The notes under the pieces were generated by a model. The model saw nothing but the letters and a program-made list of their open reading frames with translations. It was not told where the DNA came from and did no database searches. A DNA stretch of 33,389 nt from Brachionus koreanus (taxonomy: Eukaryota > Rotifera > Eurotatoria > Ploima > Brachionidae): contig PJRA01000401.1 of assembly GCA_016987375.1 (NCBI GenBank), positions 1,268,747-1,302,135 on the forward strand, read 5' to 3'. Both the position numbers and the translations under genes were made by a program. Below, piece after piece: positions 1-11,899 of this stretch (the stretch's first letter is position 1; every line of letters starts with the position of its first letter).

Positions 1-18
1 AAACAAACAATTTATATC

Positions 19-2365
19 TTATAACTCATCAAAATTAATTTCATCATCACAATCCCACAAGTTTTCTTTATTATTTGGCTCTGTCTGTGGTGTAGCAAGT
101 GACAGAACATCAAACTTTTTGTTCGATTCTAAATTCGGTTTTATTTCGTTCAAAAAACTCTCAATCAAATCCTGGTCTGGATCGTTTTCTTTTTTTTTTT
201 CTATTTTAATACTTTTGATGTCAAACTCTGCTCCCATGCTGTCATTTATTTTATTGTAAACACTTTTTTGAATTTTTTGACCATCATTTACTGAACTCGA
301 TGTCTTTATTGAACCTTGAAGAGAGATCAATGATGCCGACGTTACTGGTTTTAAACTGTCTGTGTTAAAACTCTTTTCATCCTGGTCCCAGTCGTTCAAC
401 CACTCGCTTGAGCTTTCCTCTTCTTCATTTTCTTCATTTTTGCAAATAAATGACTTGTCTGATTCTGTTTCATCGTGTAAAGCAATCATTGAATCAGAAA
501 TAACTTTGTTAGTTTTTACAATTTCATTCATATCGTCAAGGCTGTTTGAGTTGCTCTCTCGAATTTGATATTGCTCAACAGTCTTTAACAAGAAAATTAA
601 TAATTTTTCTAAATTAATAAAAATTATATGTCAAACTCTTTGTTTATTTAATTCTAGAAAATTTTATAAAATGAAAACTTTAAGGGAAAATTTTGATACT
701 GTTACGTCATTATTGTAAAAAAGGCCTTACAGCAACAACAGTAACTTGTGAAATATGTCTAGTCGAATTTAAAGTGGTGATACAAGCATTCGAAAGAATA
801 AAAGCTCAGATTGACTAGCTTTAAATTAATTTATATCTAAACAATGTTAAATTTGAACTTACTTTGGGAATATTTTCAGTAAAATAACTTTTTTGATCAT
901 TGTTTGCTTTGCCTTTGCCAACAACTGTTTCATGGCCTAATAGTTTGACCATGATTGACAAACATGAAAAAGTCAGAGAAACCAAATCATCATTTTTTTC
1001 TTTTAGACCAACAAGTAGCTCAGGCAAAATTTCATATTTCAGTGTTTCAGTGTCATTTATTAGATGAATGTAGAATGGAAAAAATTCAAGCAATACTTTT
1101 CTGATTTGCATGGATCTCATTGTGAACAAACTTAAAATACGTGGCAAAACAAACGCTTTATATTTGTCCAAATCAATCAATGGTTGTAGACACGTTTCTT
1201 CATTTTTTAACTCTTTATTTAAATTCCAATTTTTGTACAAATAAAAATTATTGACTATTTTTTTTTCGTTTAATTCAACTGGTATCATCACACTGGGCAA
1301 AATTTTTTGCCTTACTCTCTGACTAAAAAACATAATAGGTGAGACTAGAAAATCAATTAAATTTTCGTTTAGAATTTTTCTTCGAATTTTGTTCTCCATT
1401 TTGCAAATATCATTTAAATAATCAATTAAATTTTCCACATTTGATTCTAAATCAGTCAAATTTTGAATATTTAAAGGGTCAAATTTGTCCTGTGACACAC
1501 TCGAAGATGAATTTTTACAAACATCAAAACACTGTAGCTCAATGGCAGTTCTGATCTGGGGTCTTTTTCTTGGGTCATTACTTAAATAGTCTTCCAAAGA
1601 GCAGTCCTCGTCCTCATCATCAATTATATTGGTCTGAGATCCAGTTTTGTTATTTGTGTACAACAATTTGACCACAAGCATAGCCCATGCATAGGAATCC
1701 AAACAGTGTGGATGTTCTTTTAGAATAGAGTCAAAATCAGATTTTCCCATGCCTTTTGAAACCAATTCTTCCTCAGGAGTGACACTATTTTTGTCTTTAT
1801 ATTCGTAAATTAGGCTGATAGTTTGGCAATTCAAGTCAGAAAATGGCATCGATAGCTCAAAGTTGTTAAGTTTCCATGTTTGTTTAGGATTTAAGTTTAT
1901 GCTTGATGTACATATGTTGTTGTGACTGATTTTGACTTTTTCATGAAGAAAAAGAATTCCATTTGTTATGCCATAAAGTCCTCTGACTATTTGTTCTCGA
2001 CTCAGGTCATCCAACAGACAAGTTAGAGGCCGCAATGGTTCAGTAATAAGAACGCATTTTGAATGCGGCGGCTCTTTTGAATAAAGGTACTTGACTATAT
2101 TCGGGTGCCGTATTGTTTTCAAGCATTTTATTTGATTTAGTGCTAGCTTTAAATGTTTTTGATAGTTCACATGCTCTGAATTCAGCTCGAATAGAAGAGA
2201 ATTTTTGTTATCTGTGTTGAATTTGACCTTGCGTATTGTCCACAAGGATGAAAATTGTCTCAAGTCGTTCAGGCATATGTCGCTGGTTTTGGATAAGCTA
2301 GGTGAACCGGACTTTTCCTCGACTATAGAATAGTAAGGACTAAGTTTTGTGTCAATATTACCCAT
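19..2365 (-). CDS. SCYL3: SCYL3-like pseudokinase (PACE-1 family), two exons
   Basis: Two exons, 2365-863 and 582-19, joined in phase 0 across a 280-nt intron (donor GTAAGT, acceptor TTAAAG). The product is 688 aa. It starts MGNIDTK, and Gly2 suits N-myristoylation, which is known for mammalian SCYL3. Residues about 35-280 are a degenerate kinase fold: the catalytic loop reads SHNN (147-150) instead of HRD and the metal-binding motif is NFE (168-170) instead of DFG, so no catalysis is expected. The family has the same losses. Residues about 330-490 are helical HEAT-like repeats ending in LVGLKEKNDDLVSLTFSCLS. The C-terminal exon is acidic and carries the conserved EWLNDW, GAEFDIK and a Trp/Asp/Glu end. 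Family members bind ezrin and act at Golgi and leading-edge membranes. Whether a further micro-exon lies inside the 280-nt gap cannot be excluded. Confidence 0.88.
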
Positions 2366-2507
2366 TATGAAGAAAAAAATAGACTTTTAAATTATTTATT
2401 ACATAAAAAATGATAAGACTAAATGCTAGTCTTCAAAAAAAAATAATAAAGCTTTGTTTCAATATCTAACTTCATTCGAAGGCTCTTTTATTCACTGAAT
2501 AAATAAG

Positions 2508-2642
2508 TTAGTCCAAGAATTTATTTTGGTTTAAAATACCTGGAGCGGGAGGTGGTGGATTGGGAAATTTTGATCGAATATAGCTGATAATTAATTGAAC
2601 AAAATTTAAAATTGCTTGGTAAACTCGATTCCAAGTAGACAT
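2508..2642 (-). CDS. 44-aa micro-ORF upstream of SCYL3, unknown
   Basis: An ATG-initiated 44-codon frame lies 142 nt upstream of the SCYL3 start on the same strand. It begins MSTWNRVYQAILNFVQLI, has one short hydrophobic or amphipathic helix (about residues 9-22), a basic turn (RSK) and a proline run (FPNPPPPAPG). A possible donor (CCAG then GTATTT) sits after the proline run, so this could instead be the first exon of a longer gene, or an upstream ORF on the SCYL3 mRNA. I do not recognise the family. Its richer codons (CCA CCT CCC GCT) stand out from the surrounding A/T-rich DNA. Confidence 0.4.
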   Translation of the reverse strand: MSTWNRVYQAILNFVQLIISYIRSKFPNPPPPAPGILNQNKFLD

Positions 2643-2969
2643 TTTTTTAGTTATAAATGAAATTTATTATTTTTTCTTAAATAGAAAGAATTAGCGCAGA
2701 CTTTGTTTTTATTTTAAATTAATCAAAAGTCCAATGATGAAAATTTAAATTCAAAAATTAAAGAATAAAAATCATTTTATTTAACTAAAACACATAAAAC
2801 AATAGTATCAACTAGAATAGATTAAATTGTGGCCGAATTAGAATCTTCTTGAATCTTTGAGAAATATTTTTAAAATAATAAATATTAAATTTAATTAAAG
2901 AAATTTTTTTTTACATTTTTTTGCCTTGGCTTTCAAATAAACAGGAAAAGCTAAAAAAAAATTTATTTA
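2643..2969. other. intergenic A/T-rich gap
   Basis: No coding frame is supported. On the minus strand, AATAAATAAA-like poly(A) signals just below 2970 serve the tyrosine-rich gene. The remainder lies upstream of the micro-ORF. Confidence 0.6.
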
Positions 2970-4271
2970 TTAAATTTTTTTGTTCAAATTTAATTTACCA
3001 TCATAGCCGTAGTCATTAATTTTATAGCTTTTAGGATATGTTGACTTGAATTCTTTTGTAAGATCAGTTATTCCAGGAATGTATGGAACTGGTGCCAGAG
3101 GTTTCGGGTACGGATCTGGATAAAAAGTGACAGGTCGTGGCTGATAATAAGGCTTGTATTGATTGTACTGAGATCCATATGGGCCAGAGCCATAGTGGTC
3201 ATATGAGCCTTGAGAATCATACAAATTAGCTCCTTTATATGGATAGGCACCATAATGATCTAATGTACCATAAGTCCCATACGAGGAATGAGGTCCATAA
3301 GAATCGGCACTATAATGATCGTAAGGGCCTAAATGAGAGTCGTACATATTGGCTCCCATTGAAAAATGTTCATAAGGACCAGGCATGTTTGTGTCATACG
3401 AACTACTTGGATAATGCATGTCATTAGAATGGTAGGAATGAGGTGAATAAATGTCATGAGAATAGAAATTTGATGGGTATGGGTCGAAAGAATGAGGAAT
3501 ATAGGAATATGGATCATACGATGGATGCTGTCCACTCGGATATGAAGTAGATGGATAAGGATCATAAGGCTTGTAGAAAGGAGACTTATCGTATGAACTG
3601 TATGGACTATAAGGCTCATATCGAGCAGAATATTGGTGCTCATTTACATCATAAGCACTAGACTCATATCCACTTGATTCATATTTACCAAGGCTTTTAG
3701 GCTGGTATATTTTGTCAGCAAAATTTACTTTTGGAGATGTTTGATCCAAATAAAAATGTTTATCGTCATAGCTCCTTTCTTTAGAATGCCACTTATATCC
3801 GTCTTTTCTATCATAATTGTTATTGCTTTTCTCATACACTTTAGTTTCATATTTGGGCTTGTAGTTGCTTTCATACTTTCTCTCATATCTGCTCGTTTTA
3901 TCATCCAAGTATTCTCTTGAAATTTTTCCATAATCATACGACTTGTCTCTATGATTTTTTTTATATGGCTTCGAATCATATCTAGACCGTTTGTAGCTTT
4001 CATAGGATTTTTTTTTCTCCCTAACTGACGGAGCATGATACTTTTTTGACTTGCCATAGCTGTCCTCATTAAATTTTCCAAGAAAATTCAGAATGTTATA
4101 ATTGTCATTTTTTGACTTGTTATTCAATGAGCTTAATTGCTTAATATTTTGGCCTTTCAACTTAAATTAATAAAAGCAATAGTTAAAGGTTTAATTAAAT
4201 AAACCAATGTCTTTGGCTTCAGAGATGTACACAAATAAAACAAAGGCTAAAAAGAAAAAATATTTTAACAT
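2970..4271 (-). CDS. Secreted tyrosine-rich, repetitive low-complexity protein
   Basis: Two exons: 4271-4205 encodes a signal peptide (MLKYFFFLAFVLFVYISEA) and 4153-2970 the rest. They are joined in phase 1 over a 51-nt intron. The product is about 416 aa with roughly 16% tyrosine. The mature N-terminal half is basic and rich in Lys, Arg, Tyr and Asp (SYESYKRSRYDSKPYKK type). The C-terminal half is Tyr/Pro/Ser/Gly/His-rich with imperfect repeats: YDPYP units, two copies of GAN(M/L)YDS, and several (Y)DHY units. No globular domain or cysteine motif is visible. This composition is seen in structural or adhesive extracellular proteins whose tyrosines can be cross-linked or turned into DOPA, but no family is recognised. 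A role in cuticle, lorica, eggshell or adhesive is only inference. Expression from a close TATA promoter would fit a gland-type gene. Confidence 0.8.
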
Positions 4272-4307
4272 GCTGCTTAAATGATTTGATGAGCTTTGGT
4301 TTGTTTG

Positions 4308-4315
4308 TTTTTATA
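4308..4315 (-). promoter_or_regulatory. TATA box of the tyrosine-rich gene
   Basis: On the minus strand TATAAAAA lies 37 nt before the ATG at 4271. Initiation about 30 nt downstream would leave a 5' UTR of only about 10 nt. The position and perfect match make it the clearest core promoter in the window. Confidence 0.55.
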
Positions 4316-4831
4316 GTCAAAAAGTGTGCAAAGAGCTGGGCCAAACATTGCTGTATTTAGAAAGTGATAGAACTAGAAAGCTAAATTGAAAAATTCTTGA
4401 GATTTCTTAGCGTATTTTTAGTCTTTTTTTTTTTTTGATGCAGTGCTAAGAAAGCAAGTTTCGAAACATGTTCGATTGTTCTCGCAGTTGCCTCACATTG
4501 ATTTCAAATTTAAAAGTTTTCTTTTGTCTAAATTTAACTATAAAATTTTCAAAACTTAGATTTCAGTTTAGCTAAGAGTTTTAATTTAATGGAAAATTAT
4601 TTTTCCAAAAATGTGAATATTCAGTTTAGAACAGCTTCTTCTAAAGGCTGCTGATTTAGATGATATTTTTAAAATTTTATTTTTCAAGAATTTTGATTTC
4701 AACTAAATATTTTTTTTCAAATAAATCTAATTTGAATTTACTCGGCTCAGCAGAATAAGGTAGAAGCAGCTTGATTAAAATAATAAAAACTAATGAAATT
4801 AGTATCTTTTGAATGACTTTAGACATCTTGT
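4316..4831. other. Divergent intergenic region, 516 bp
   Basis: Separates the minus-strand tyrosine-rich gene from the plus-strand protease gene, so it should hold both 5' control regions. I see no coding frame and no repeat here beyond short A and T runs. Confidence 0.5.
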
Positions 4832-6100
4832 ATGGATTTTATTAAAAATTTTGAAAAAAAAATTTTAATTTTAAAAATGAAAACTGCAGATCAACTTGAT
4901 TTTAAGCCATCGTTTGTTAATAATGAACAATTTTTATATCCAACTCTGCCACAGTCTACCAAAATAAGCGCGTTTAGTTCGACCAAAATTAGTCCAGAAA
5001 TAAAAAGAACTTTTTCAAATAGCTCTAAAAATAAAAAGTCAAAAATTTTTTTCTTTATTTCAATCATATTGTTTATATTATCAATTTTTATAATAATTAC
5101 TACTTTTCTTTGGACAAAATTTATTTTACCCCAAAAAGAAGAAAACAAATCAGGTGATGAAGATTGTCGGTATGGCAAAATTGATGACAAATGCATAGAA
5201 TGCGGAAAAATATTTTCTCAAAATAAAATAATTGGTGGTCAAGATAGCGGAATAAACAGTTGGCCTTCAATTGCATATGTTGTATTCAAATATTATTTTG
5301 TCCGAAATGGACTAACTTACAGTGCAATTGTGACATGTGGTGGCACATTAGTTAATCAAGACACTGTTATAACTGCAGCACATTGCTTCACAAAATCTGT
5401 TCATTTTAATGATGGATCAGTAATCTCTGTAGTTACGAATTTTTTAAATCCAACATATGAATCAATGTACACTGTTTATTTTGGTTTACACAACAAAATG
5501 AATCTTTCCAACTCCCAGTCTAGGGTTATTAAATCGTTTACCATTTATCCTTTTTATGATAAGGTCAATTTCCTTAATGACATAGCTATAATTAAGCTTT
5601 TGAAAAAAGTAGATTTAAACGAAAAAGTTCAAGTAGCATGTTTGCCAAGAAAAAGTGAAATTATTTATCCACAAATGCACAATATAGAGGCTTACATAGC
5701 TGGATGGGGAAAAAATTCAACAAAAGAATTTATTAGTCCTGACATTCTTCAAGAGGCAGTGATAACTATTTATGATGACGAAAAGTGCCGGTTTGTTTCT
5801 CCTAATATTGAAAAGGATTGGGGGAGGCAAATTTGCGCTGGCAAGTATGAAGGTGGTGTGGATTCGTGTCAAGGAGATTCTGGAGGACCATTATTTGTCA
5901 GGGACACTGTGGATAATAAGCAGAAATTTGTGCTTGCTGGAGTTACTTCGTATGGAGAAGGTTGTGCAGTAATAAGAAAACCTGGGTAATTTATTTTCTA
6001 ACTAAAAAAATACTTATTTTTTTAATTTTGAAAATTTAGAATTTATACACGAGTTAGTGCTTATTTAGATTGGATTAGCGAAAAAATGAACGAAAAATAG
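4832..6100 (+). CDS. Type II membrane-anchored trypsin-like serine protease (S1A)
   Basis: Two exons, 4832-5985 and 6040-6100, with a 54-nt GT-AG intron splitting the Gly codon of KPGIYTRV. The product is 404 aa. A basic cytoplasmic tail of about 70 aa precedes one membrane span (about 72-97), then a short stem with three cysteines. The activation site is NKIIGG (131-136), so cleavage follows a lysine. The catalytic triad is His184 (TAAHC), Asp250 (NDIAII) and Ser350 (GDSGGP). Asp344, six residues before the serine, and SYGEGC predict cleavage after Lys or Arg. The stem cysteines probably hold the light chain to the catalytic domain after activation. Family relatives are the TTSP/hepsin-like surface proteases. 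No LDLa, SEA or CUB module is present between membrane and protease, so the stem is minimal. An internal Met16 is a possible alternative start. Confidence 0.9.
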
Positions 6101-7108
6101 CAATATAAAATTCTTTTTATTTAATGAAATTTTATTAATTTTCAATTAAATAAAAATTTAGAAAAAATGTTTTTTATTTAAAGTTTTTTAAAGAAATACT
6201 TTTGGTAAAATTAGATTTAATCTGGACTAAATTGAATTTCGCATGAAATACTCAATCTGAAAAGATCATATTTTTTTCTTTAAGCTAAATAAACAATTAT
6301 AAAGTGTGAATAAAAAAATATACATATTGATAAATTAGATTACAGTCCAAAAACATTACTTGCTTGTATTGATCAAATTTTTAAGAGTAATAGTGTTCTG
6401 GCTACATTAAATATTGTGTTTTTCTCATCAAGTATAGCTTGTCACAAAAACAAAATTTTTGTTATTATTTTTTAAAATTAAATTAACTTACTAAAAGTCA
6501 ATTTTTCTGGATAAATTTTATTGTATTAATTTTTTTAATTTTTTTTGCTTTTTACGTAATTTTATAATAAGATTGATTCCGTATACAAAATATTTCTATG
6601 CTATTTATCTAGATTAAACGTATCCTATTTAATTATTAAATTTCTTAATATTTAATTTCTTTTTTTTTTCATGTTTATTTTTTATGGTTAGTAAATTGTG
6701 GACAGTTAAGTAAAATGAAAAATGAATAGTTTAAGAAAAATTTCAATTTTCAAAAATAAAATTATGGATTGCCATTTGAGAAATTAAGTCGAATTAGTAG
6801 GCCAAATAACCGCTGTATGATGCTTTAATCAAAGAGTAAGAAAAGTCGAAAAAGATAAAGCTGAATATTTTCACAAATGATATTTTCTAATAAAACTTCT
6901 ATTTTATAAAATATAAATTAGAAGTTTTTGCTAAATTTTTGACTTAATAAATCTGGCAAGTATAATGAACGCATTAAAATATGGCATATTGAAGTTTATG
7001 ATCAAAATTTAATGATTATTTATCAAGGCAAATATCTTGAATAGGTCAAGTTATTTTTATTTTTTTTTTTAGAAAATTGAACTTTAATTTAAAATACAAA
7101 AATATATA
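6101..7108. other. Intergenic A/T-rich DNA
   Basis: Holds the 3' end of the protease gene (AATAAA-like signals near 6150). A short open stretch on the plus strand at about 6953-7045 could be a decayed exon but is too short to call. Nothing else is supported. Confidence 0.4.
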
Positions 7109-7372
7109 TTAATGAATAATGTTGTCCATTTCGGTACCACATAATTATAGATTTTTCCGATCGTCTATCACATCTTCTGAAGTTTCTTGCATCATTTGTT
7201 CACTATTTCCTTGTACTCCCGGTCATACAGTTTTATGATTAATAGAGCTGCCTTCAATCAAAGGTTTACTTTTTTCGACATTTTTGCTTTCAATATCTGC
7301 CAAAAGTTCTACTACGACTATAAGTGTTTTCTTAGGTCTTAGATAGTCTAGAAACCTCTTTTAGTCAATCTG
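7109..7372 (-). pseudogene. Decayed coding fragment of unknown family
   Basis: One minus-strand frame stays protein-like for about 88 codons but is broken by three in-frame stops. Readable pieces are RFLDYLRPKKTLIVVVELL, ADIESKNVEKSKPLIEGSS and an acidic EQMMQETSEDVIDDRK. The amino-acid mix (charged plus Val/Leu) differs from the Asn/Lys/Phe/Ile noise of this DNA, which argues for past coding. The upstream boundary CAAACAG could be an old splice acceptor. I recognise no family; it may be host or element derived. Confidence 0.35.
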
Positions 7373-7968
7373 TTTGGTTTTTATTATAATCAAGTATATG
7401 AAATTCACTACAGAAATTTTTATTTTATATCTTAATTAAATCTATTACTGCCCAAAAAAGGCAAATGATCAAGATATAGCTTTTAAATAAATGGTACTAA
7501 TATGGAGAAAATATACTTACATAATCCTAATGAACCGCCTGCAACAAAGAAAAAGAAAAAATTAATTTTTACTTATATTATCCAATTTAAAATATTTAAA
7601 TTCAAAGCATTTGTATAGAGAAAAATTTCATCTTTTTTTTTCATTCACCTCTACCAAAATCTACATGAGATGAGAGATGTTTGAGTTTGAAGAAAAGATA
7701 ATTAAGAATAATTAATATTTTGCCGAATAGCAATCCTGAGTTGTTCACGCTCAAATATATTACATCTTGAAGTTGATGATCAATTCTAAATATCATTTCA
7801 ATTCAAAGAGTTTCTCTTTTTTTATTAATTTAAATAAATTTCATGTAACATACTTTAAATGTAATCTAAACTTTAAAAATAAGTTCTCACATTTGATAAG
7901 ATCAATTTTTAAATTATAAATGTGTAAGCTCATTTTTTGTCAAATTTATTTTTTAAACATTTTATTAT
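7373..7968. other. Intergenic, no feature seen
   Basis: A/T-rich sequence between the decayed fragment and the LINE relic. Part of it may be 3' tail of the LINE, but I cannot place the boundary or a target-site duplication. Confidence 0.3.
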
Positions 7969-8990
7969 TTACGTAGACTTATTTAATAAATTTCTACCAA
8001 TATTGTTCAGTCTGTTTTTGAACTGGTTGATCAAACTTGCTGTGACAACCGATGTTGGCAGCGTATTCCATTTATTTACTACTCAGTTGGTCAAAAATTT
8101 TTTCGGAGTTTATTTTACAGCCTTTGTATAAGGTGTAAAATATAGGTTAAATTTTTTTCAAAAAGCTGTTTAAGGTGAACGAAACCTTCCCAATTTTTTT
8201 CACAATTGGATCTTTTTAAATACTAAGATAATTATGATTAATGAAAAAATAGAGAACAAAATAGTAGAGGCATTAGGGTTAATCCAAATATGACACACGT
8301 CCGTACAAGCTTAAAAAAAAAGTTTATCCATTTAAGTTCATTAGAGTAACAGATGTGAAAAAGAAAAGAGTTTGAGAAATTACAGTTAACTAGCAGTCCA
8401 CTGTAAAGATTCATTAGTATAAGAGCTTTCAATGAAAACATCAATATAATCCTGTATAAGAGAAGTTATTAGTACATTTTTAGTACATTTTAGACTGTTT
8501 TTTGCATACTTGTTGAGTAAATTTTTTAGTCTGAGTTCATTTTTATCAATTATTTTTTCTTCGACAAGTCTGAGAAGTTGAGTTGATGGTGTCTCATAGG
8601 GTAGATGATAGATTTATTTAAAGGATGTATTCTGAATTACTTAAAGTCTTAGAATTAAACTTGAGAGTTGAAACAGAGGCTTTTGTCAATTTTTATTCCA
8701 AGGAAAACTGGAGAGTCAGTGCTGGGTATCTTAGCTCTTGGTTTATTGAGGTATTGCCAGAGAAAATGATGTAACTGTATTTGTCAAAGGACATCTTTAG
8801 TCTCCATTTTTTCAACCACATCTGAACTTTTTTTAAATAGTTGTTAATAATGTTGTTTATGTTTCCGTATTTTTTGAAGATAAAAAAAGTCATTAGATCG
8901 TCGTTAAATAGCACAGAGAATGATTGATTTTTTGATCCTGTTTAGGTATGTCATTAATAAAGATGGTTAAAAGGACAAAACTCTAATAAA
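7969..8990 (-). mobile_element. 5'-truncated LINE relic, copy 1 (Jockey/CR1-like RT)
   Basis: Minus-strand remains of an ORF2 protein in several frames. From the 5' side there is IFINDIPKQDQK, then the RT box C region FNDDLMTFFIFKK (Asp-Asp kept, preceding Ala lost), then MWLKKWRLKMSFDK. A middle part at about 8240-8440 matches the thumb region of copy 2. The C-terminal tail is VVNKWNTLPTSVV...INQFKNRL, with an internal stop, ending at TAA 7969-7971. Order and spacing match copy 2 at 21313-22575, so both are one family. The copy is much more decayed than copy 2, with many frameshifts, and lacks everything 5' of the RT palm. Confidence 0.7.
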
Positions 8991-9975
8991 CAGTTAATTT
9001 ATACTTCAAATTTTAAATAAAGCTATTAGTCTCAATTAGTTAGACAAAATGCTTACATTTTTGATTGACTAAGGATAATAAAACAAACAAAGAATCTTTT
9101 TTACCTAAAATAATTTATATCAATAAAAAAATGAAGCTTTTTTAAAATTTAAGTTGATTATTTATTTGATTAAATAATAACAATTAAAAAACTAATTAAG
9201 TAAAGATTTTATAGATAAAAAAGCTACTAACAAGTATTTTGCAATATTTTTTAAAATAAATTTAAAAATCTATTTTGTAAAAAAAATAAATGCATTTGTA
9301 AAATAAATATTTCATTTGTAAAGAAATTTGAAATTCATTTTTTTTTAAATTGGATTCGAAAAATAATTTCTCTTAAAATTATTTTTGATATTTTTTTTGA
9401 AAATGAAAAAAAATCTATTAACAATTTTTTAATTAAAATTAATGAAAAAAAAAATGCAAAAAATATTTTATCTTGAGGCTAGTCAAACCTGGCTTCAAAT
9501 ATTTTTCATTTAAGGTTAATTAAGTCTGACCTAGCATTGATAATTTCAAAAAAGAACAACTTTCAACAAATTTAAAAATTAAATTAGGATTAATCTTGAC
9601 TAATTAAGCAAAAAAATTTTTTTGCAATTTTTTAAAGCATTTTATAATTGATTACCAAATCTGTTTAAAAAGTCAAAAACAGACTGATTACTATTCAAAG
9701 ATAAAATTACTAATCATCACTTTTAATTTTTAAATTTCGTAATTTTTTTCTTTCTAAAATAAAGTAATTTAACTTTTATTAGTCAGAAAAAAATATACTG
9801 TTTTATTTAAAACATAAAAATAGAAAAATAAATTTACTAAAATGCTAGTTTGATAACAAAAAAAAATAATTATGATAATTTTATTTTCAAGATTATAAAA
9901 ATAAATAAATAAATAAATACATTTTTTTTAATTTTAACTATATATATATTTTAAACATAATAAACTGCGATAAAT
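8991..9975. other. Intergenic region upstream of SERINC
   Basis: Extremely A/T-rich, with no coding frame. It ends in (AAAT)n and ATATATAT runs immediately before the SERINC start. The promoter is presumably here, but no clear element can be named. Confidence 0.4.
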
Positions 9976-11607
9976 ATGGGCTGTGCTATAGGTAGTTTGC
10001 TATCAAGTGTGACATGTTGCTGCGGTTCGGCAGCCTGTAGTCTATGCTGCAAAGCTTGTCCAAGCATGAAAAATTCAACATCAACACGTTTAGCGTATGC
10101 TCTTTTCTTAGTTCTAGGAGCCATGGTATCGGCCATTATGCTCATACCGGGTCTAGGCGATACACTAGACAAAATTCTACCCGGTGTTTGTACCAATATA
10201 TCGATTCCTTTCGTAATCGATCACAATCAACTTATCAACTGTAAGTCCATAATTGGCTACTTTGCTGTGTACAGAATTTGCTTTTCCCTGGCCTGTTTCT
10301 ACGCGCTGTTCATGGTCATAATGATCTATGTAAGAAATTCAAATGATCCGCGGGCATCAATCCAAAATGGTTTTTGGTTTTTTAAATTTCTAATTTTGCT
10401 AGGAATTTGCATAGGAGCCTTTTTCATTCCACAAAATGGAGCATTCGAAGAGGTTTTCATGTATTTTGGCATAGTTGGCGGATTCTTCTTCATCCTAATT
10501 CAATTAATATTAATCATCGATTTTGCTCATTCATGGAATGAAAGCTGGGTTGAAAAATTCGAAGATGGTGACAGAGAATATTACTATGGATTGCTTATTT
10601 TCACTGGCATATTCTACATACTAGCCCTTACTGTTGCCATTTTGGGCTATGTTTACTATGCTTCAGTAATTAAATTTTTTTTTTAAAATTTTTTTTATTT
10701 TTTAATTTATTTTAAATTTGCAGAATTCAGGCTGTGGACTTCACATATTTTTTATCACCTTCAATCTAATTTTATGCATTGGAGCAACTGTTATCAGTGT
10801 GCTGCCCAAAGTCCAAGAATACAACACTTCATCTGGTATCTTACAGTCAAGTTTTGTGTCACTTTATGTCATGTACTTGACATGGTCAGCAATGACTAAT
10901 AACAGCAGTAAGTGTCATCACAAATAAAAAACTTTATTTTCTAAATAAAATAATCAAGATCCCCAGTGTAATCCGGGAATATTCGGAATTATTCACCCAT
11001 CAAATATTAAAGCCAATTTGACTACTATAAGTCCAATTACATCAAGCCCAGTCAATCCATACTCACCGTCATCTCATGTTTTGGACGCTTCGAGTATAGT
11101 TTCACTTATTTTGTGGCTTGCTGTAATTGTTTACTCGACTTTTTCGTCGGCAAGCAAGGGAGATAAATTAATGGGTTCTAATAAGGAAAGCACTAGTTTG
11201 ACAGAAGCTGAACGTAATTTTTTGGATAAAGAAAAAAAATTATTTATTTAATTATTAAATTTTAGCTGAGGATGATAAAGATTTAGACAGACAAAAAGTA
11301 TGGGATGATGAGTCAGATACTGTTGCTTATTCATATTCAGGATGTCATTTAATTTTTCTATTGGCATCGCTCTATGTAATGATGACACTGACAAACTGGT
11401 ACAAGTAAGAATCAAATTATTTATTAATTTTTGATTATTTTTATTTAAATTTAAAATTAATTTATTAGGCCTTCTACTTCAGATTTGGCGAGTTTTAAGT
11501 CAAATGAGCCAAGCATGTGGGTTAAAATAGTCTCTTCATGGATGTGTGTATTGATTTATGTTTGGACATGTGTTGCTCCATTGGTCTTGAGAGACAGAGT
11601 TTTTTAA
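9976..11607 (+). CDS. SERINC: SERINC family multipass membrane protein, five exons
   Basis: Exons 9976-10665, 10724-10907, 10959-11213, 11266-11404 and 11469-11607, with introns of 58, 51, 52 and 64 nt, all GT-AG and frame-keeping. The product is 468 aa, a normal SERINC length. The start [11 protein letters not shown], the cysteine-rich [15 protein letters not shown] and the [10 protein letters not shown] segment are family hallmarks. So are the SVLPKVQ and SSGILQSS motifs, [10 protein letters not shown], the conserved [19 protein letters not shown] and the end [19 protein letters not shown]. SERINCs are ten-pass membrane proteins linked to lipid scrambling and serine incorporation into membrane lipids; family members also affect viral particles in mammals. 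The intracellular loop between the two last helix bundles is short and acidic ([15 protein letters not shown]). Nothing is missing. Confidence 0.95.
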
Positions 11608-11899
11608 GATAATTGAGAAAAATGAGAACAAAATTTGCTTTTAAAAAATTTTTATACTTTTTTGATTAATAAATGTTAATTTTCATGTTGTAAATTTTTA
11701 AAAAATTTATTTCAAGCTATTGAAAATTTAATAAATTTAGATGAAGCAAAGCCTTTTAAAAAAGAAAAAAATTTTATTTGTTTTAATTTTAGTTTATTTC
11801 AAATCTTACTATTGTAATTTTTTTTTTAAATTAAACAACTGATATTCTGAAATTTATTGAAAATTGATAAAAATCTTGGTTGATAAACACGGATCCGGA

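Noticed and set aside
362..568. Plus-strand frame across the SCYL3 C-terminal exon
   Set aside because: Shadow of the real minus-strand exon, which shows family-specific conservation.
3068..4081. Several 60-118-codon frames opposite to or shifted from the tyrosine-rich gene
   Set aside because: Repetitive TAY/CAT-type codons leave the other frames open; none has a signal peptide or splice context.
7937..8131. 64-codon plus-strand frame
   Set aside because: Antisense of the LINE C-terminal tail (VVNKWNTLP).
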